Shown here piece after piece: positions 26,502-34,539 of a stretch of DNA of 37,930 nt. Within the stretch, counting starts at the first letter, position 1; each line of letters starts with the position of its first letter. The notes beneath the pieces are model-generated. The model ran no database searches, was not told where the DNA came from, and worked only from the letters and a program-made list of their open reading frames with translations. Source of the DNA: Actinotignum schaalii (GTDB lineage Bacteria > Actinomycetota > Actinomycetes > Actinomycetales > Actinomycetaceae); assembly GCF_028864145.1 (NCBI RefSeq), contig NZ_JARBHJ010000027.1:1-37930 (forward strand). The letters run 5' to 3'. Position numbers and translations under genes: made by a program.

Positions 26502-28130
26502 GTGACCTACAGCGTATATTTCACCGCGGTAGAAGGCAATGCGGGCACCCAGGCGGTTGCCAGCGCCTACGTTGATGTACTCACCTCCACTTACAAGAAC
26601 GTCGGGGTGTTCCGGGCGTTCACCAACGGAAATATCGAAAATGACTCCGCCTTCCTTCAGCTGCTCGACCAGGTTGGCCGCGGCGAGGATCGCGATATCG
26701 CCTGGGGTTCGAGCCGGCAGGCTTACGTGGCTGACGAAGAAGAGGCCATGACCCAGCTGGTGAATCGCTACACCGATTACGCCCAGAACTTTGATGCGGT
26801 GCTCATTCTCGGCATTCTGGACGGGGATCCCATCAATCCCGGGATGCTTTCGCGTACCGGCCGCACCATCGCCAACCTGGGAACCACCGGCATCGTTGCC
26901 GTTTCGGCGGCTCAGCGCAGTGCCGCGCAGGTGGAGGTTGTGGCCCAGCTTTCCGCGAAGGAGATCGCGGATCGGTACGGCACCCTGAGCGCCCTCATTG
27001 TTGTTGACGCTGATGAGACCGTCCCCACCACCATGCGTGACCTGGGCATTCCTACTATTTACCTCCCCGATGGTCAGGCGCGTTCCTTTACCGATGCGGA
27101 TCGGGCCATTCTCATCGCCGCGATGGAAGAGGAATCCTCGGTTATCACCCCGCTGTCTTTCCAGGCTTCCCTGGCGGCCCGGGCCCGCAAGGCAAAGAAG
27201 CGCATTGTTATGCCCGAAGCCGAAGATGACCGCATTTTGCTGGCCACCGCCCAGATCCTGGCTCGCGATATCGCGGATATTACGCTGGTCGGGGACAAGG
27301 ATGAGGTTCTCGCCCGCGCAGCTGAGCTCGGGGTGGATGTATCCGGTGCGGAGATTATTTCCCTGGGCGATCCGGAGCGGGTGCGCCGCTACGCGGAGAA
27401 GTTCGCCGAGCTGCGTGCCAAGAAGGGCGTGACCTACGATCAGGCCGTGGAGAAGATGAAGGATCCTTCCTACTACGGCACCATGATGGTCTACATGGGC
27501 GATGCCGATGGCATGGTTTCGGGAGCGAATCACACCACCGCGAATACCATTGTTCCCTCCTTCCAGACCATCAAGATGAAGCCCGGCACGAAGACTGTCT
27601 CCGGTGCTTTCCTCATGCTCATGGATGATCGCGTCTACGTGTACGCCGATTGCGCGGTCAATACCAATCCCACCCCCGAAGAGCTGGCCGGCATCGCCAT
27701 CGATTCGGCCCGCACCGCCCAGCAATTCGGTATTGAGCCGCGCGTGGCCATGCTCTCCTACTCCTCGGGTACCTCCGGGAAGGGACCGGATGTGGATGCG
27801 GTTCGGGAAGCCACGGAGCTCGCGAAGAGTCTCGCCCCTGAGGGCGTGCTTATTGACGGACCGCTCCAGTACGACGCTTCGGTGGATGCCGCGGCCGCGA
27901 AGAAGAAGCTGCCGAATTCCCCGGTAGCCGGCCGTGCCACGGTCTTTGTTTTCCCGAATCTGAATGCCGGCAATATCGGCTACAAGGCCGTGCAGCGTTC
28001 TTCGGGCGCGGTGGCCGTAGGCCCGGTGCTCCAGGGCCTGAATAAGCCGGTCAATGACCTTTCCCGCGGCGCGCTCGTGGAGGATATCGTCAATACCGTG
28101 GCGATTACCGCGATCCAGGCGCAGGAATAA
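26502..28130 (+). CDS. pta: Phosphate acetyltransferase
   Basis: A 542-residue enzyme converting acetyl-CoA and phosphate to acetyl phosphate. The C-terminal PTA_PTB catalytic domain (about residues 215-540) shows RIVMPEAEDDRIL, YYGTMMVYMGDADGMVSGA, SYSSGTSGKGPD and FPNLNAGNIGYK. The N-terminal part keeps an AAA_26-like region (VYFTAVEGNAGTQAVA), but the protein is about 170 residues shorter than E. coli Pta (714). The DRTGG regulatory module seems missing or much reduced. The GTG at 26502 follows GGAAGGA eight bases upstream; the longer frame from 26433 lacks a ribosome site. ackA follows after 70 bases, forming a pta-ackA operon for acetate and ATP production. Confidence 0.94.
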   Translation: MTYSVYFTAVEGNAGTQAVASAYVDVLTSTYKNVGVFRAFTNGNIENDSAFLQLLDQVGRGEDRDIAWGSSRQAYVADEEEAMTQLVNRYTDYAQNFDAVLILGILDGDPINPGMLSRTGRTIANLGTTGIVAVSAAQRSAAQVEVVAQLSAKEIADRYGTLSALIVVDADETVPTTMRDLGIPTIYLPDGQARSFTDADRAILIAAMEEESSVITPLSFQASLAARARKAKKRIVMPEAEDDRILLATAQILARDIADITLVGDKDEVLARAAELGVDVSGAEIISLGDPERVRRYAEKFAELRAKKGVTYDQAVEKMKDPSYYGTMMVYMGDADGMVSGANHTTANTIVPSFQTIKMKPGTKTVSGAFLMLMDDRVYVYADCAVNTNPTPEELAGIAIDSARTAQQFGIEPRVAMLSYSSGTSGKGPDVDAVREATELAKSLAPEGVLIDGPLQYDASVDAAAAKKKLPNSPVAGRATVFVFPNLNAGNIGYKAVQRSSGAVAVGPVLQGLNKPVNDLSRGALVEDIVNTVAITAIQAQE

Positions 28131-28200
28131 GCTGTATCCAGCATTACACTGAAGTTATAGGGGTGGGCCTCCACCCGGTCACAGACACAAGGAGATCATT

Positions 28201-29376
28201 TTGTCCGTTCTCGTAATTAATTCCGGCTCCTCCTCGATCAAGTACAAGGTCGTGGACCCCGAATCGGGTGAGGAACTCGCCTCCGGCCTCGTGGAGCAGA
28301 TCGGCCTGCCCTCTGGCCACGTCAAGCACGAACACGGTGAGGACGTGCGCGAATGGGAAGGCCCCATTCCCAACCACGAAGTCGGTATGGAGAAGGTGCT
28401 CGAATTCTTCGATGCCGCCGGCCCGTCCCTGCATGATGGCTCCATTCGCGCCGTCGGGCACCGCGTGGTCCAGGGCGGGAAGTATTTCGATGGCCCGGCC
28501 CTCATCACCGATGCGGTACGCCAGAAGATCGAAGAGCTCCAGCCGCTCGGTCCGCTGCACAACCCGCCGGCCCTGGAGGGCATCAAGGTGGCGCAGCGCC
28601 TGCTCCCGAACGTCCCGCACGTGGCGGTTTTCGATACCGCCTTCTTCCAGAGCCTGCCGGAAGAGGCCGCGCGTTACGGCCTCAACCGCGAGATTGCCGA
28701 TAAGTATGAGATCCGCCGCTACGGCGCTCACGGCACTTCGCACCAGTATGTGTCCGGTGAGGTAGCAAAGTTCCTCGGCCGCGATGATCTCAAGCAGATC
28801 GTGCTGCATATCGGTAACGGCGCTTCGGTTTCCGCGGTGGATTCGGGTCGCGCGGTGGAGACCTCCATGGGCCTGACCCCGCTGGAGGGTCTCGTCATGG
28901 GTGGGCGCACCGGTGATATTGATCCGGCCGCCGTCTTCCACCTGGCTCGCGAGGCGAAGATGTCCATCGATGAGATCGATAAGCTTTTCAACCGCCAGTC
29001 CGGTATGGCGGGGTTGACCGGCTCTTCCGATCTGCGTGACGTGCACGCCATGGTGGAGAAGGGCGATGAGAACGCGAAGGAAGCGGTGGATATTTACGTC
29101 CATCGCATCGTCAAGTACATCGGCTCCTACACCGCGATTCTTGGCGGCTTGGATGCCCTGACCTTCACCGCCGGCGTGGGTGAGAATGACGATATTATCC
29201 GCAAGGAAGTCCTTGACCGCCTGGCTCCCTTCGGTGTCAAGTACGATGCCGAAAAGAATGCCACGCGCTCGAAGAACGCGCGGGAGATCTCCACGGAGGA
29301 TTCCACGGTGCATGTGCTCGTGGTTCCTACCAATGAGGAGTTGGCTATCGCCCAGCAGGCTATGACGCTCGTCTAA
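28201..29376 (+). CDS. ackA: Acetate kinase
   Basis: A 391-residue kinase that forms ATP and acetate from acetyl phosphate. ASKHA-fold motifs are clear: VINSGSSSIKY at the N-terminus, GHRVVQGG, YGAHGTSHQYVSG, LHIGNGASVSAV, MGLTPLEGLVMGGRTGDIDP and FTAGVGEND. The start is TTG at 28201 with AAGGAG eight bases upstream. An ATG alternative would remove the essential NSGSSS motif. It is the last gene of pta-ackA and is followed by a strong hairpin. With split PFL it completes the pyruvate-to-acetate branch. Confidence 0.97.
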   Translation: MSVLVINSGSSSIKYKVVDPESGEELASGLVEQIGLPSGHVKHEHGEDVREWEGPIPNHEVGMEKVLEFFDAAGPSLHDGSIRAVGHRVVQGGKYFDGPALITDAVRQKIEELQPLGPLHNPPALEGIKVAQRLLPNVPHVAVFDTAFFQSLPEEAARYGLNREIADKYEIRRYGAHGTSHQYVSGEVAKFLGRDDLKQIVLHIGNGASVSAVDSGRAVETSMGLTPLEGLVMGGRTGDIDPAAVFHLAREAKMSIDEIDKLFNRQSGMAGLTGSSDLRDVHAMVEKGDENAKEAVDIYVHRIVKYIGSYTAILGGLDALTFTAGVGENDDIIRKEVLDRLAPFGVKYDAEKNATRSKNAREISTEDSTVHVLVVPTNEELAIAQQAMTLV

Positions 29377-29413
29377 GCACGCGCCCGTTATTTTCGGGTA
29401 CGACGACGCAGTG

Positions 29414-29442
29414 GGGGGAGTAACCGTTCCGGTTACTCCCCC
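29414..29442 (+). terminator. Intrinsic terminator hairpin of pta-ackA
   Basis: Perfect 13-base arms (GGGGGAGTAACCG and its complement) around a TTC loop, 38 bases after the ackA stop. A short T-rich stretch (GGCTTATTTGG) follows, as in actinobacterial terminators. Confidence 0.88.
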
Positions 29443-29573
29443 GGCTTATTTGGCTGTGTGGTGATTGAGGAGTGACTGCTAGCTGGGGCTGGCACCTATT
29501 TTCAGGGCCAGGGCCATTAATTCGCTACCGGTTTTCGGGGGCCGGGGCTGCGACCCGCTTCCGGAGGTGGCGT

Positions 29574-30233
29574 TCATGACTCAAGGGCTTCGAGTGCACT
29601 AGCGCGGTTACGCCGCACCGCGGCCCGCAGCTGGATATCTTCCCATTCCCATATACCTTGGTGGAGTGCTTCGCGTGCCTGTGGTGCGCACGCCACCCCG
29701 AATTCGTCAATAACGAAAAGCAGAACCTCTTCCAGGCAAGGACGGAACCTGCGCCCACCCACCGGGAAATGAACATCAGCAATTCGAGGAGTACGAGCCT
29801 CATTCTTGATGCGCCGGCGCGACCGGCGGGAATGACTACCGCCCAAGACCAAGGCATGTGTCCACTCGTCACGATGGGCATGCACCTGAACATGCGCGCA
29901 CGGAATACTTGAGCGTGGTGAGCGAATATAATCCCACCGCACCAGCGGCTCACTGCTTTTTGCTCCTCGGATGACCGAGAACGTCGAATTGTCGACCGTG
30001 AGTAAACCTGTCTCTGGATCAAGGAAAACCACGTAATCGAAGCGGACTACCAGAGTGTGGGGGAAGGAGATGAGCCCGGTGATATTCATGCCAGGTTCAC
30101 GCCCAATTGTATCCGTTTCAATATTCACCGATGCCGTCTCATCCAAGAGACGGCCTAAGCCCACCAGATAATTAGCGAACATTTCGGTTTGGAACTCTAG
30201 GCCCCCACGTGGATTATCACGGTTCTCGGCCAT
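29574..30233 (-). CDS. Uncharacterised protein, second gene of a two-gene cassette (possible toxin)
   Basis: A 219-residue soluble protein that I cannot assign to a named family. Visible features are an N-terminal beta-rich region (INITGLISFPHTLVVRFDYV is not contiguous; see about residues 45-75, with MNITGLISFPHTLVVRFDYV), a His cluster (HVQVHAHRDEWTH) near residue 115, a basic patch (SHSRRSRRRIK), and a conserved-looking RIADVHFPVGGRRFRPCLEE block near 150. A short helical C-terminus rich in Arg and Ala follows. The ATG at 30233 has GAAAGGGTGG upstream and lies 17 bases inside the end of the preceding gene in another frame, implying translational coupling. The layout resembles toxin-antitoxin pairs with the small partner first. 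Other readings, such as a regulator or nuclease-like protein, are open. Confidence 0.6.
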   Translation of the reverse strand: MAENRDNPRGGLEFQTEMFANYLVGLGRLLDETASVNIETDTIGREPGMNITGLISFPHTLVVRFDYVVFLDPETGLLTVDNSTFSVIRGAKSSEPLVRWDYIRSPRSSIPCAHVQVHAHRDEWTHALVLGGSHSRRSRRRIKNEARTPRIADVHFPVGGRRFRPCLEEVLLFVIDEFGVACAPQAREALHQGIWEWEDIQLRAAVRRNRASALEALES

Positions 30234-30426
30234 AGCGAGCCACCCTTTCGTAATAATCCAGGCGCTCCATTTCCCAATAGAGTTCCCTTTCCTCCGGTCC
30301 GAGCTGGTAATCATCAGCGCGCCGGTCGAATTCTTCCCGGGTCATCCTGACCTCACGCAGGATCTCTTCTTTCCTCTCCAGAACCTGTTCAAGAGAGGTG
30401 TAGGTTCGCCCGTACGTAATTCCCAT
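30217..30426 (-). CDS. Small charged helical protein, first gene of the cassette (possible antitoxin)
   Basis: A 69-residue protein with no recognised family. It is rich in Glu, Asp and Arg and looks almost wholly helical: SLEQVLERKEEILREVRMT, EEFDRRADDYQL and ELYWEMERLDYYERV could form two or three amphipathic helices or a short coiled coil. A strong GGAGG site eight bases before ATG 30426 supports the start. The longer upstream frame from 30477 is unlikely. It overlaps the next gene by 17 bases. Small size, charge, helical content, first position and overlap are what antitoxins usually show, but no DNA-binding motif is evident. Confidence 0.6.
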   Translation of the reverse strand: MGITYGRTYTSLEQVLERKEEILREVRMTREEFDRRADDYQLGPEERELYWEMERLDYYERVARYGREP

Positions 30427-30482
30427 AGTTGCAACCTCCGTTCTTTGCCGCCATTCTCGCATGGCGTGGAGGCGCACAAAAG

Positions 30483-30510
30483 ACCTCTATGCAACCCTGT
30501 GGATAGAGGT
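30483..30510. promoter_or_regulatory. Inverted repeat between the etf gene and the two-gene cassette
   Basis: ACCTCTAT (30483-30490) and ATAGAGGT (30503-30510) pair perfectly across a 12-base loop. CCTGTGGAT occurs at 30497-30505 and again at 30524-30532. The site lies 57 bases upstream of the cassette start and 28 bases beyond the etf stop, so it could be an operator of the cassette or a weak terminator. Confidence 0.45.
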
Positions 30511-30537
30511 AGCGTTTGGCGATCCTGTGGATGACTT

Positions 30538-32340
30538 CTAATCCGTTGCGACTCGCTTCCGAATGAGGGTAATGAGCTCGGGAAGCACCGTGTAGAGGTC
30601 TCCGACGATTCCGTAATCGCAGAATTCGAACATTTCCGCTTCGGGATCATTATTGATCACCACGATGACACCGGAATCCGTGACTCCCGCGGTGTGATGC
30701 GGCTGGCCGGAAATACCGATGGCGATATACAAATCCGGGGCGATAACCGTGCCCGAAAGCCCCACGTAGGAATCACGCGGGAGCCAAGCATCACCTTCGG
30801 CCAGCGGGCGGGTTGCCCCTTCCGCGGCATCAAGCACCTCGGCGAGTTCATGGAAGAGCCGCAGGTCCTCCTTGGCGGCGAAACCGCGGCCGGCACCTAC
30901 CACCCGGGTGGCGGTGGCCAAGCGCCGCTCGGACACATCTTCCGATTCAGCTGCCGTGATCCGTGCCGGCGCTATCGCGCCGGCCGGAGCCGCCACCTCA
31001 GATACCGGGGTGCTGTCAGCTCCAGCACAAGCCGCCGTACCGGGAAGCGAACCGATAACGCCCACGAAGGTCACTCCCGCGCGCGCGTAGGTTTCCAAGG
31101 AGATAGCGCCGAAACGCCCGCTGACCACGTGTTCGGCGCTGACTTCACGCACATCGGTGAGGATGGGCCAGCCGCGCCGGCCGGCGATCTCCCCTCCCAG
31201 CGCGCGTTCGCTCGGCTCATTGGGAACCAGCACAATATCCCCGGGCTGGGCATCCACGAGCTCGGTGAGCACCGCGCTCAGGGCCTCGGCCGGCACATCA
31301 CTCGGGTGCGTAATAACCTGCACGCTGGTCGCATCCGGGAAGCCGGGCAGTTGCCCACTTTCCGGAGCCGTTTCACCTTCGGGGACAAGGGCAATCACAT
31401 GAACTGCATCGAAGCGGCGCAGGGCCGGAAGGAAAGGCGAAATAGTGGCACCGGCCGTAATAACCCATACCGCGTGCTCCGGGGCGGCGCCGGTAGCAGA
31501 AGAAGCTTCCGCGCCGGGAGTCCCGGCAGCGTTGGGGGCGGCGTCGTCGCCAGAAATGCCCGTGGAACCGGCGTTCGGCAGCAGGCCGCGGCGATCCAAG
31601 ATCCCGACGAGTTCAGCCACGGCACCGGGGCCGTCGAGGATTTGGTGGAGGCGAGGTTGGACGGGCGGGACCGCGCGCGCGATGGGGTCAAGGGTGCGCC
31701 CTTCCATATCGCCGAGGTCGGCGGCGGTGAGGAGTTGTGCGGGCTTTTTGGCAGCGTCGAGGATATCTTTCATGGCCGGGACTTTGACGGCCGCGGCATC
31801 GGACGTGACAGCGATAACCACCGGGCCGCTCACGCGCACCTCGCGGCGCTGCCCGCCAGTGTGCTGGGTGAGGAGGAGGTCCTCCCCCGCCGTGTTGATG
31901 GCTGAAACATCCTGGAAAGACGGCCAGCCCAGTGCCCCGGCGATTACGCCGGAAACCATCTTCGAGCCTTCGTCGGTGGAACCCGGGCCGGTGATAAGCG
32001 CCGTGATGGTGCCATCGCGCTGGACCACCCGCGCCAGGGCCTCCCCCACCGCGGTGGAATTCCAGCTGGTGGTGGCATCATCACTCACCACGAGGAGGCG
32101 ATCCGGGCCTTTGGAAAGCGCGTTCTTGCGCAGCGCCGGAGTGCCGATGGAGTCGGGACCCAGGGTGATGCCCACAACCTCGGTGCCCAGGGCGTCGCCG
32201 AGTTCCCGCGCTGCCCGCATGGCAACGGCGTCGTCGTCGCTAATGGAGAGGCGCGCGCCGCTCCAATCCACCACACCGGAGTCCAGAACGTGCGCTGAAC
32301 GTGGATCACCGGCAATTTTGTAGGCAACCGCAATGGTCAT
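30538..32340 (-). CDS. Electron transfer flavoprotein, single-chain EtfB-EtfA fusion
   Basis: A 600-residue protein that fuses both electron transfer flavoprotein subunits. Residues 1-260 are EtfB/FixA-like (TIAVAYKIAGDPRS, LGDALGTEVVGITLG, TGPGSTDEGS and LGWPSFQDV). An Ala/Gly/Thr-rich linker follows at about 262-285. Residues 290-600 are EtfA/FixB-like with the FAD-binding end: VVGAGRGFAAKEDL, GATRPLAEGDAWLP, YVGLSGTVIAPDLYIAIGIS and VINNDPEAEMFEFCDYGIVG. ETF normally is a heterodimer that carries electrons from flavin dehydrogenases. No dehydrogenase or ETF:quinone oxidoreductase partner is in the window. Start ATG 32340 has AGGGGA six bases upstream. It is last in an operon with a Gfo/Idh dehydrogenase and a sodium symporter. 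Confidence 0.88.
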   Translation of the reverse strand: MTIAVAYKIAGDPRSAHVLDSGVVDWSGARLSISDDDAVAMRAARELGDALGTEVVGITLGPDSIGTPALRKNALSKGPDRLLVVSDDATTSWNSTAVGEALARVVQRDGTITALITGPGSTDEGSKMVSGVIAGALGWPSFQDVSAINTAGEDLLLTQHTGGQRREVRVSGPVVIAVTSDAAAVKVPAMKDILDAAKKPAQLLTAADLGDMEGRTLDPIARAVPPVQPRLHQILDGPGAVAELVGILDRRGLLPNAGSTGISGDDAAPNAAGTPGAEASSATGAAPEHAVWVITAGATISPFLPALRRFDAVHVIALVPEGETAPESGQLPGFPDATSVQVITHPSDVPAEALSAVLTELVDAQPGDIVLVPNEPSERALGGEIAGRRGWPILTDVREVSAEHVVSGRFGAISLETYARAGVTFVGVIGSLPGTAACAGADSTPVSEVAAPAGAIAPARITAAESEDVSERRLATATRVVGAGRGFAAKEDLRLFHELAEVLDAAEGATRPLAEGDAWLPRDSYVGLSGTVIAPDLYIAIGISGQPHHTAGVTDSGVIVVINNDPEAEMFEFCDYGIVGDLYTVLPELITLIRKRVATD

Positions 32341-32379
32341 AAGTGTCCCCTGACGTAGTCGTTAGGCTTGCACATTATC

Positions 32380-32817
32380 TTAGCTCTCCCGCGGCGCGGT
32401 GGGCTGCTCGGGATCCAGCGTCCCCGCGGTGGGCTCCGCGAAGGATTGGTTCGACGACGCTGCCCCCGGCTGTGTGGAACCTGGCTGCCCATCCTCATCG
32501 GGCAGGCGCGAGCCCAGGGCTTCGGAAAGCACCTGCGGGGCCGCGGCGCTGCGACCGGCGAAGAAGAGCGCCACAAGGATCATCGCCAGGCCGGTCCAGA
32601 GGTTGAGGTTGATTCCCGCGGCTTTGGCCAGGTCTTCCTCGGTCACGAAGAAGAGCCCGTAGCCGGCCAGCATCGTGCCGAAAACCCCGAACATGATGGC
32701 GATCCAGGTGCGCAGGTCGAAAAGCGAGAGTCGCCCGAGGCGTGCCTCGGGAAGGTGAGGCTCAGCCGCCGGCACCGAAGCTGGCGCGGCGCCCAGCCGC
32801 GCTGCGTCGTCGTTCAT
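32380..32817 (-). CDS. Small two-helix membrane protein between symporter and etf genes
   Basis: A 145-residue protein with a soluble N-terminal region (about 35 residues), two membrane helices (WIAIMFGVFGTMLAGYGLFF and LWTGLAMILVALFFAG) joined by a short loop (VTEEDLAKAAGINLN), and an acidic low-complexity C-terminal tail. I know similar small proteins next to sodium:solute symporters in actinobacteria but cannot give a family name. An accessory or stabilising role for the symporter is an inference from position. ATG 32817 was preferred because AAGGGA lies nine bases upstream. ATG 32835, abutting the symporter stop, is the alternative. Confidence 0.7.
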   Translation of the reverse strand: MNDDAARLGAAPASVPAAEPHLPEARLGRLSLFDLRTWIAIMFGVFGTMLAGYGLFFVTEEDLAKAAGINLNLWTGLAMILVALFFAGRSAAAPQVLSEALGSRLPDEDGQPGSTQPGAASSNQSFAEPTAGTLDPEQPTAPRES

Positions 32818-32835
32818 ATCGTCGCGTCCCTTCAT

Positions 32836-34536
32836 TTACAGCACCACATTGAGAACCGTGCACACCGCGAGCACCGCGATACCCAGCGGCACCGGCTCTT
32901 CCCACCAGTGCAGTTTTTCGCCGGTCAGGGCGCGTTCGCGGGCTTCGGCCACCCGGGCTTCGTGCAGTTTCGGAGCCGGCCGGGCGCCCTTAATATCCAT
33001 TTTGACGCGGCCCCACACCAGGCCGTCGAGTTCCTCAATCGGCTTGGGGCGCGTGAACTTCGTGACGAGCACCGAGACAATGAAATCAGCAATAAAAGCG
33101 ACACCGGAAGCCGTGAACGAAGCCGCCTGGGAGGAATTGAAGGCCAGCAACCCGTTCGCGTAACCCAGCTGGATAAACCCGGCGCCGGCTGCGCCCGCTA
33201 CCAGGCCCCACAGCCCGGCCTGCGGACTCATGCGGGCCCAGAACATTCCCATAATGAACGTGGCGAAAAGCGGGGCGTTGAAAATGGACTGCAGCATCTG
33301 GGTGTAGTCCTGAATATTGGAGAATTCCGCCGCGATAAAGGCCGCTCCGATTGCGATGAGCACCCCGATAATCGTCAAGCGCCGCCCGATTTTAATGTAG
33401 TAGGTGTCCTTGCGGCCCGGGCGCACGTAGGTTTCCCAAATATCGTAGGTGACCACGGTGTTAAAAGAAGAAACATTCGCGGCCATCCCGGCCATAAAGG
33501 CCGCAATCAGCCCGGCCAGAGCCATGCCCAGCAGGCCGTGCGGGAGCACCTCCCCCATGAGGGCCGGGAAAGCCTCATTATGCGTGATCTCCCCGGTATG
33601 CAGTTGCGGAATGAGGACCGCGGCGATCAGCCCGGGCACGATAATAATAAGCGGCAAAAACATTTTCGGGATCGCCGCGAGAATCGGGGTCAGGCGTGCG
33701 GAACGCATATCTTTGGCGGACAGCGCGCGCTGCACCTCGGTGAAATTCGTGGTCCAGTACCCGAAGGAATTCACGAAGCCCATCCCCAGCAGCAGCGCGA
33801 TCCAATTCCCGTACGGGTTCGTGGTGTTCCCCAACCCGGTTCCGCCCCACACATCCAGGCCGTTCGGGCCGAGCACCTGGGTTTCGTTGAGGGCGCCTAC
33901 CAGACCGGCCGGCCCGCCCACCCGCGCCAGCCCGGCGATGGTGAGCGGGGTGAGCACCGCAACGATGAGCAAGAATTGCAAGACTTCGTTGTACATGGTG
34001 GCGGTGAGCCCGCCCATCACCGTGTAGACCAGCACCACGCCGGCCGCGATAATAATCGAGGCCCACAGCGGCACCCCGATGAGCACGTTAATGAGGAGCG
34101 CGAGGGCGAAAAGGTTGATTCCGGCCACCAGGATGGTTGCCACCGAGAAAATTACCGATTGGTAGAGGTGAGTGGGCCGGTCGAAACGTAAACGCAGGTA
34201 TTCGGGAACCGAACGCACTCGCGAGCCGTAGTAGAAGGGCATCATAATCAGCCCGAGGAAAACCATGGCCGGAACCGCGCCGATCCAGTAGTAATGCACC
34301 GTGGGCAGGCCGTATTGAGAGCCGGAGGCCGCCATTCCGATGAGTTCGACCGCCCCGATATTCGCGGAGAGGAAGGCCAGTGCGCAGATCCACGCCGGCA
34401 GCGAGCGCCCGGAAAGGAAAAAATCTTCCGAGGTATTGACCTTGCGCCGGGTCACCACGCCGATAATAAGGACCAGCACCAGGTAGAGCACCACGAAGCT
34501 GTAGTCGAAAGCGCTCGCGTCGAGCCGCAAATCCAT
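32836..34536 (-). CDS. Sodium:solute symporter (SSS family)
   Basis: A 566-residue transporter with about 13-14 membrane helices. Family features are NTSEDFFLSGRSLPAWICAL near residue 35, SANIGAVELIGMAASG, VYTVMGGLTATMYNEVLQ and GMAANVSSFNTVVTYDIW. The C-terminal tail has a last helix (GIAVLAVCTVLNVVL). It couples Na+ to solute uptake. The sequence style is closest to sugar or inositol-type members (SGLT/SMIT branch), but the substrate is not proven. The ATG at 34536 lies three bases after the Gfo/Idh stop, with GAGGG in that gene as ribosome site. Pairing with an inositol-dehydrogenase-like enzyme suggests a polyol or sugar substrate. Confidence 0.9.
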   Translation of the reverse strand: MDLRLDASAFDYSFVVLYLVLVLIIGVVTRRKVNTSEDFFLSGRSLPAWICALAFLSANIGAVELIGMAASGSQYGLPTVHYYWIGAVPAMVFLGLIMMPFYYGSRVRSVPEYLRLRFDRPTHLYQSVIFSVATILVAGINLFALALLINVLIGVPLWASIIIAAGVVLVYTVMGGLTATMYNEVLQFLLIVAVLTPLTIAGLARVGGPAGLVGALNETQVLGPNGLDVWGGTGLGNTTNPYGNWIALLLGMGFVNSFGYWTTNFTEVQRALSAKDMRSARLTPILAAIPKMFLPLIIIVPGLIAAVLIPQLHTGEITHNEAFPALMGEVLPHGLLGMALAGLIAAFMAGMAANVSSFNTVVTYDIWETYVRPGRKDTYYIKIGRRLTIIGVLIAIGAAFIAAEFSNIQDYTQMLQSIFNAPLFATFIMGMFWARMSPQAGLWGLVAGAAGAGFIQLGYANGLLAFNSSQAASFTASGVAFIADFIVSVLVTKFTRPKPIEELDGLVWGRVKMDIKGARPAPKLHEARVAEARERALTGEKLHWWEEPVPLGIAVLAVCTVLNVVL

Positions 34537-34539
34537 GCT

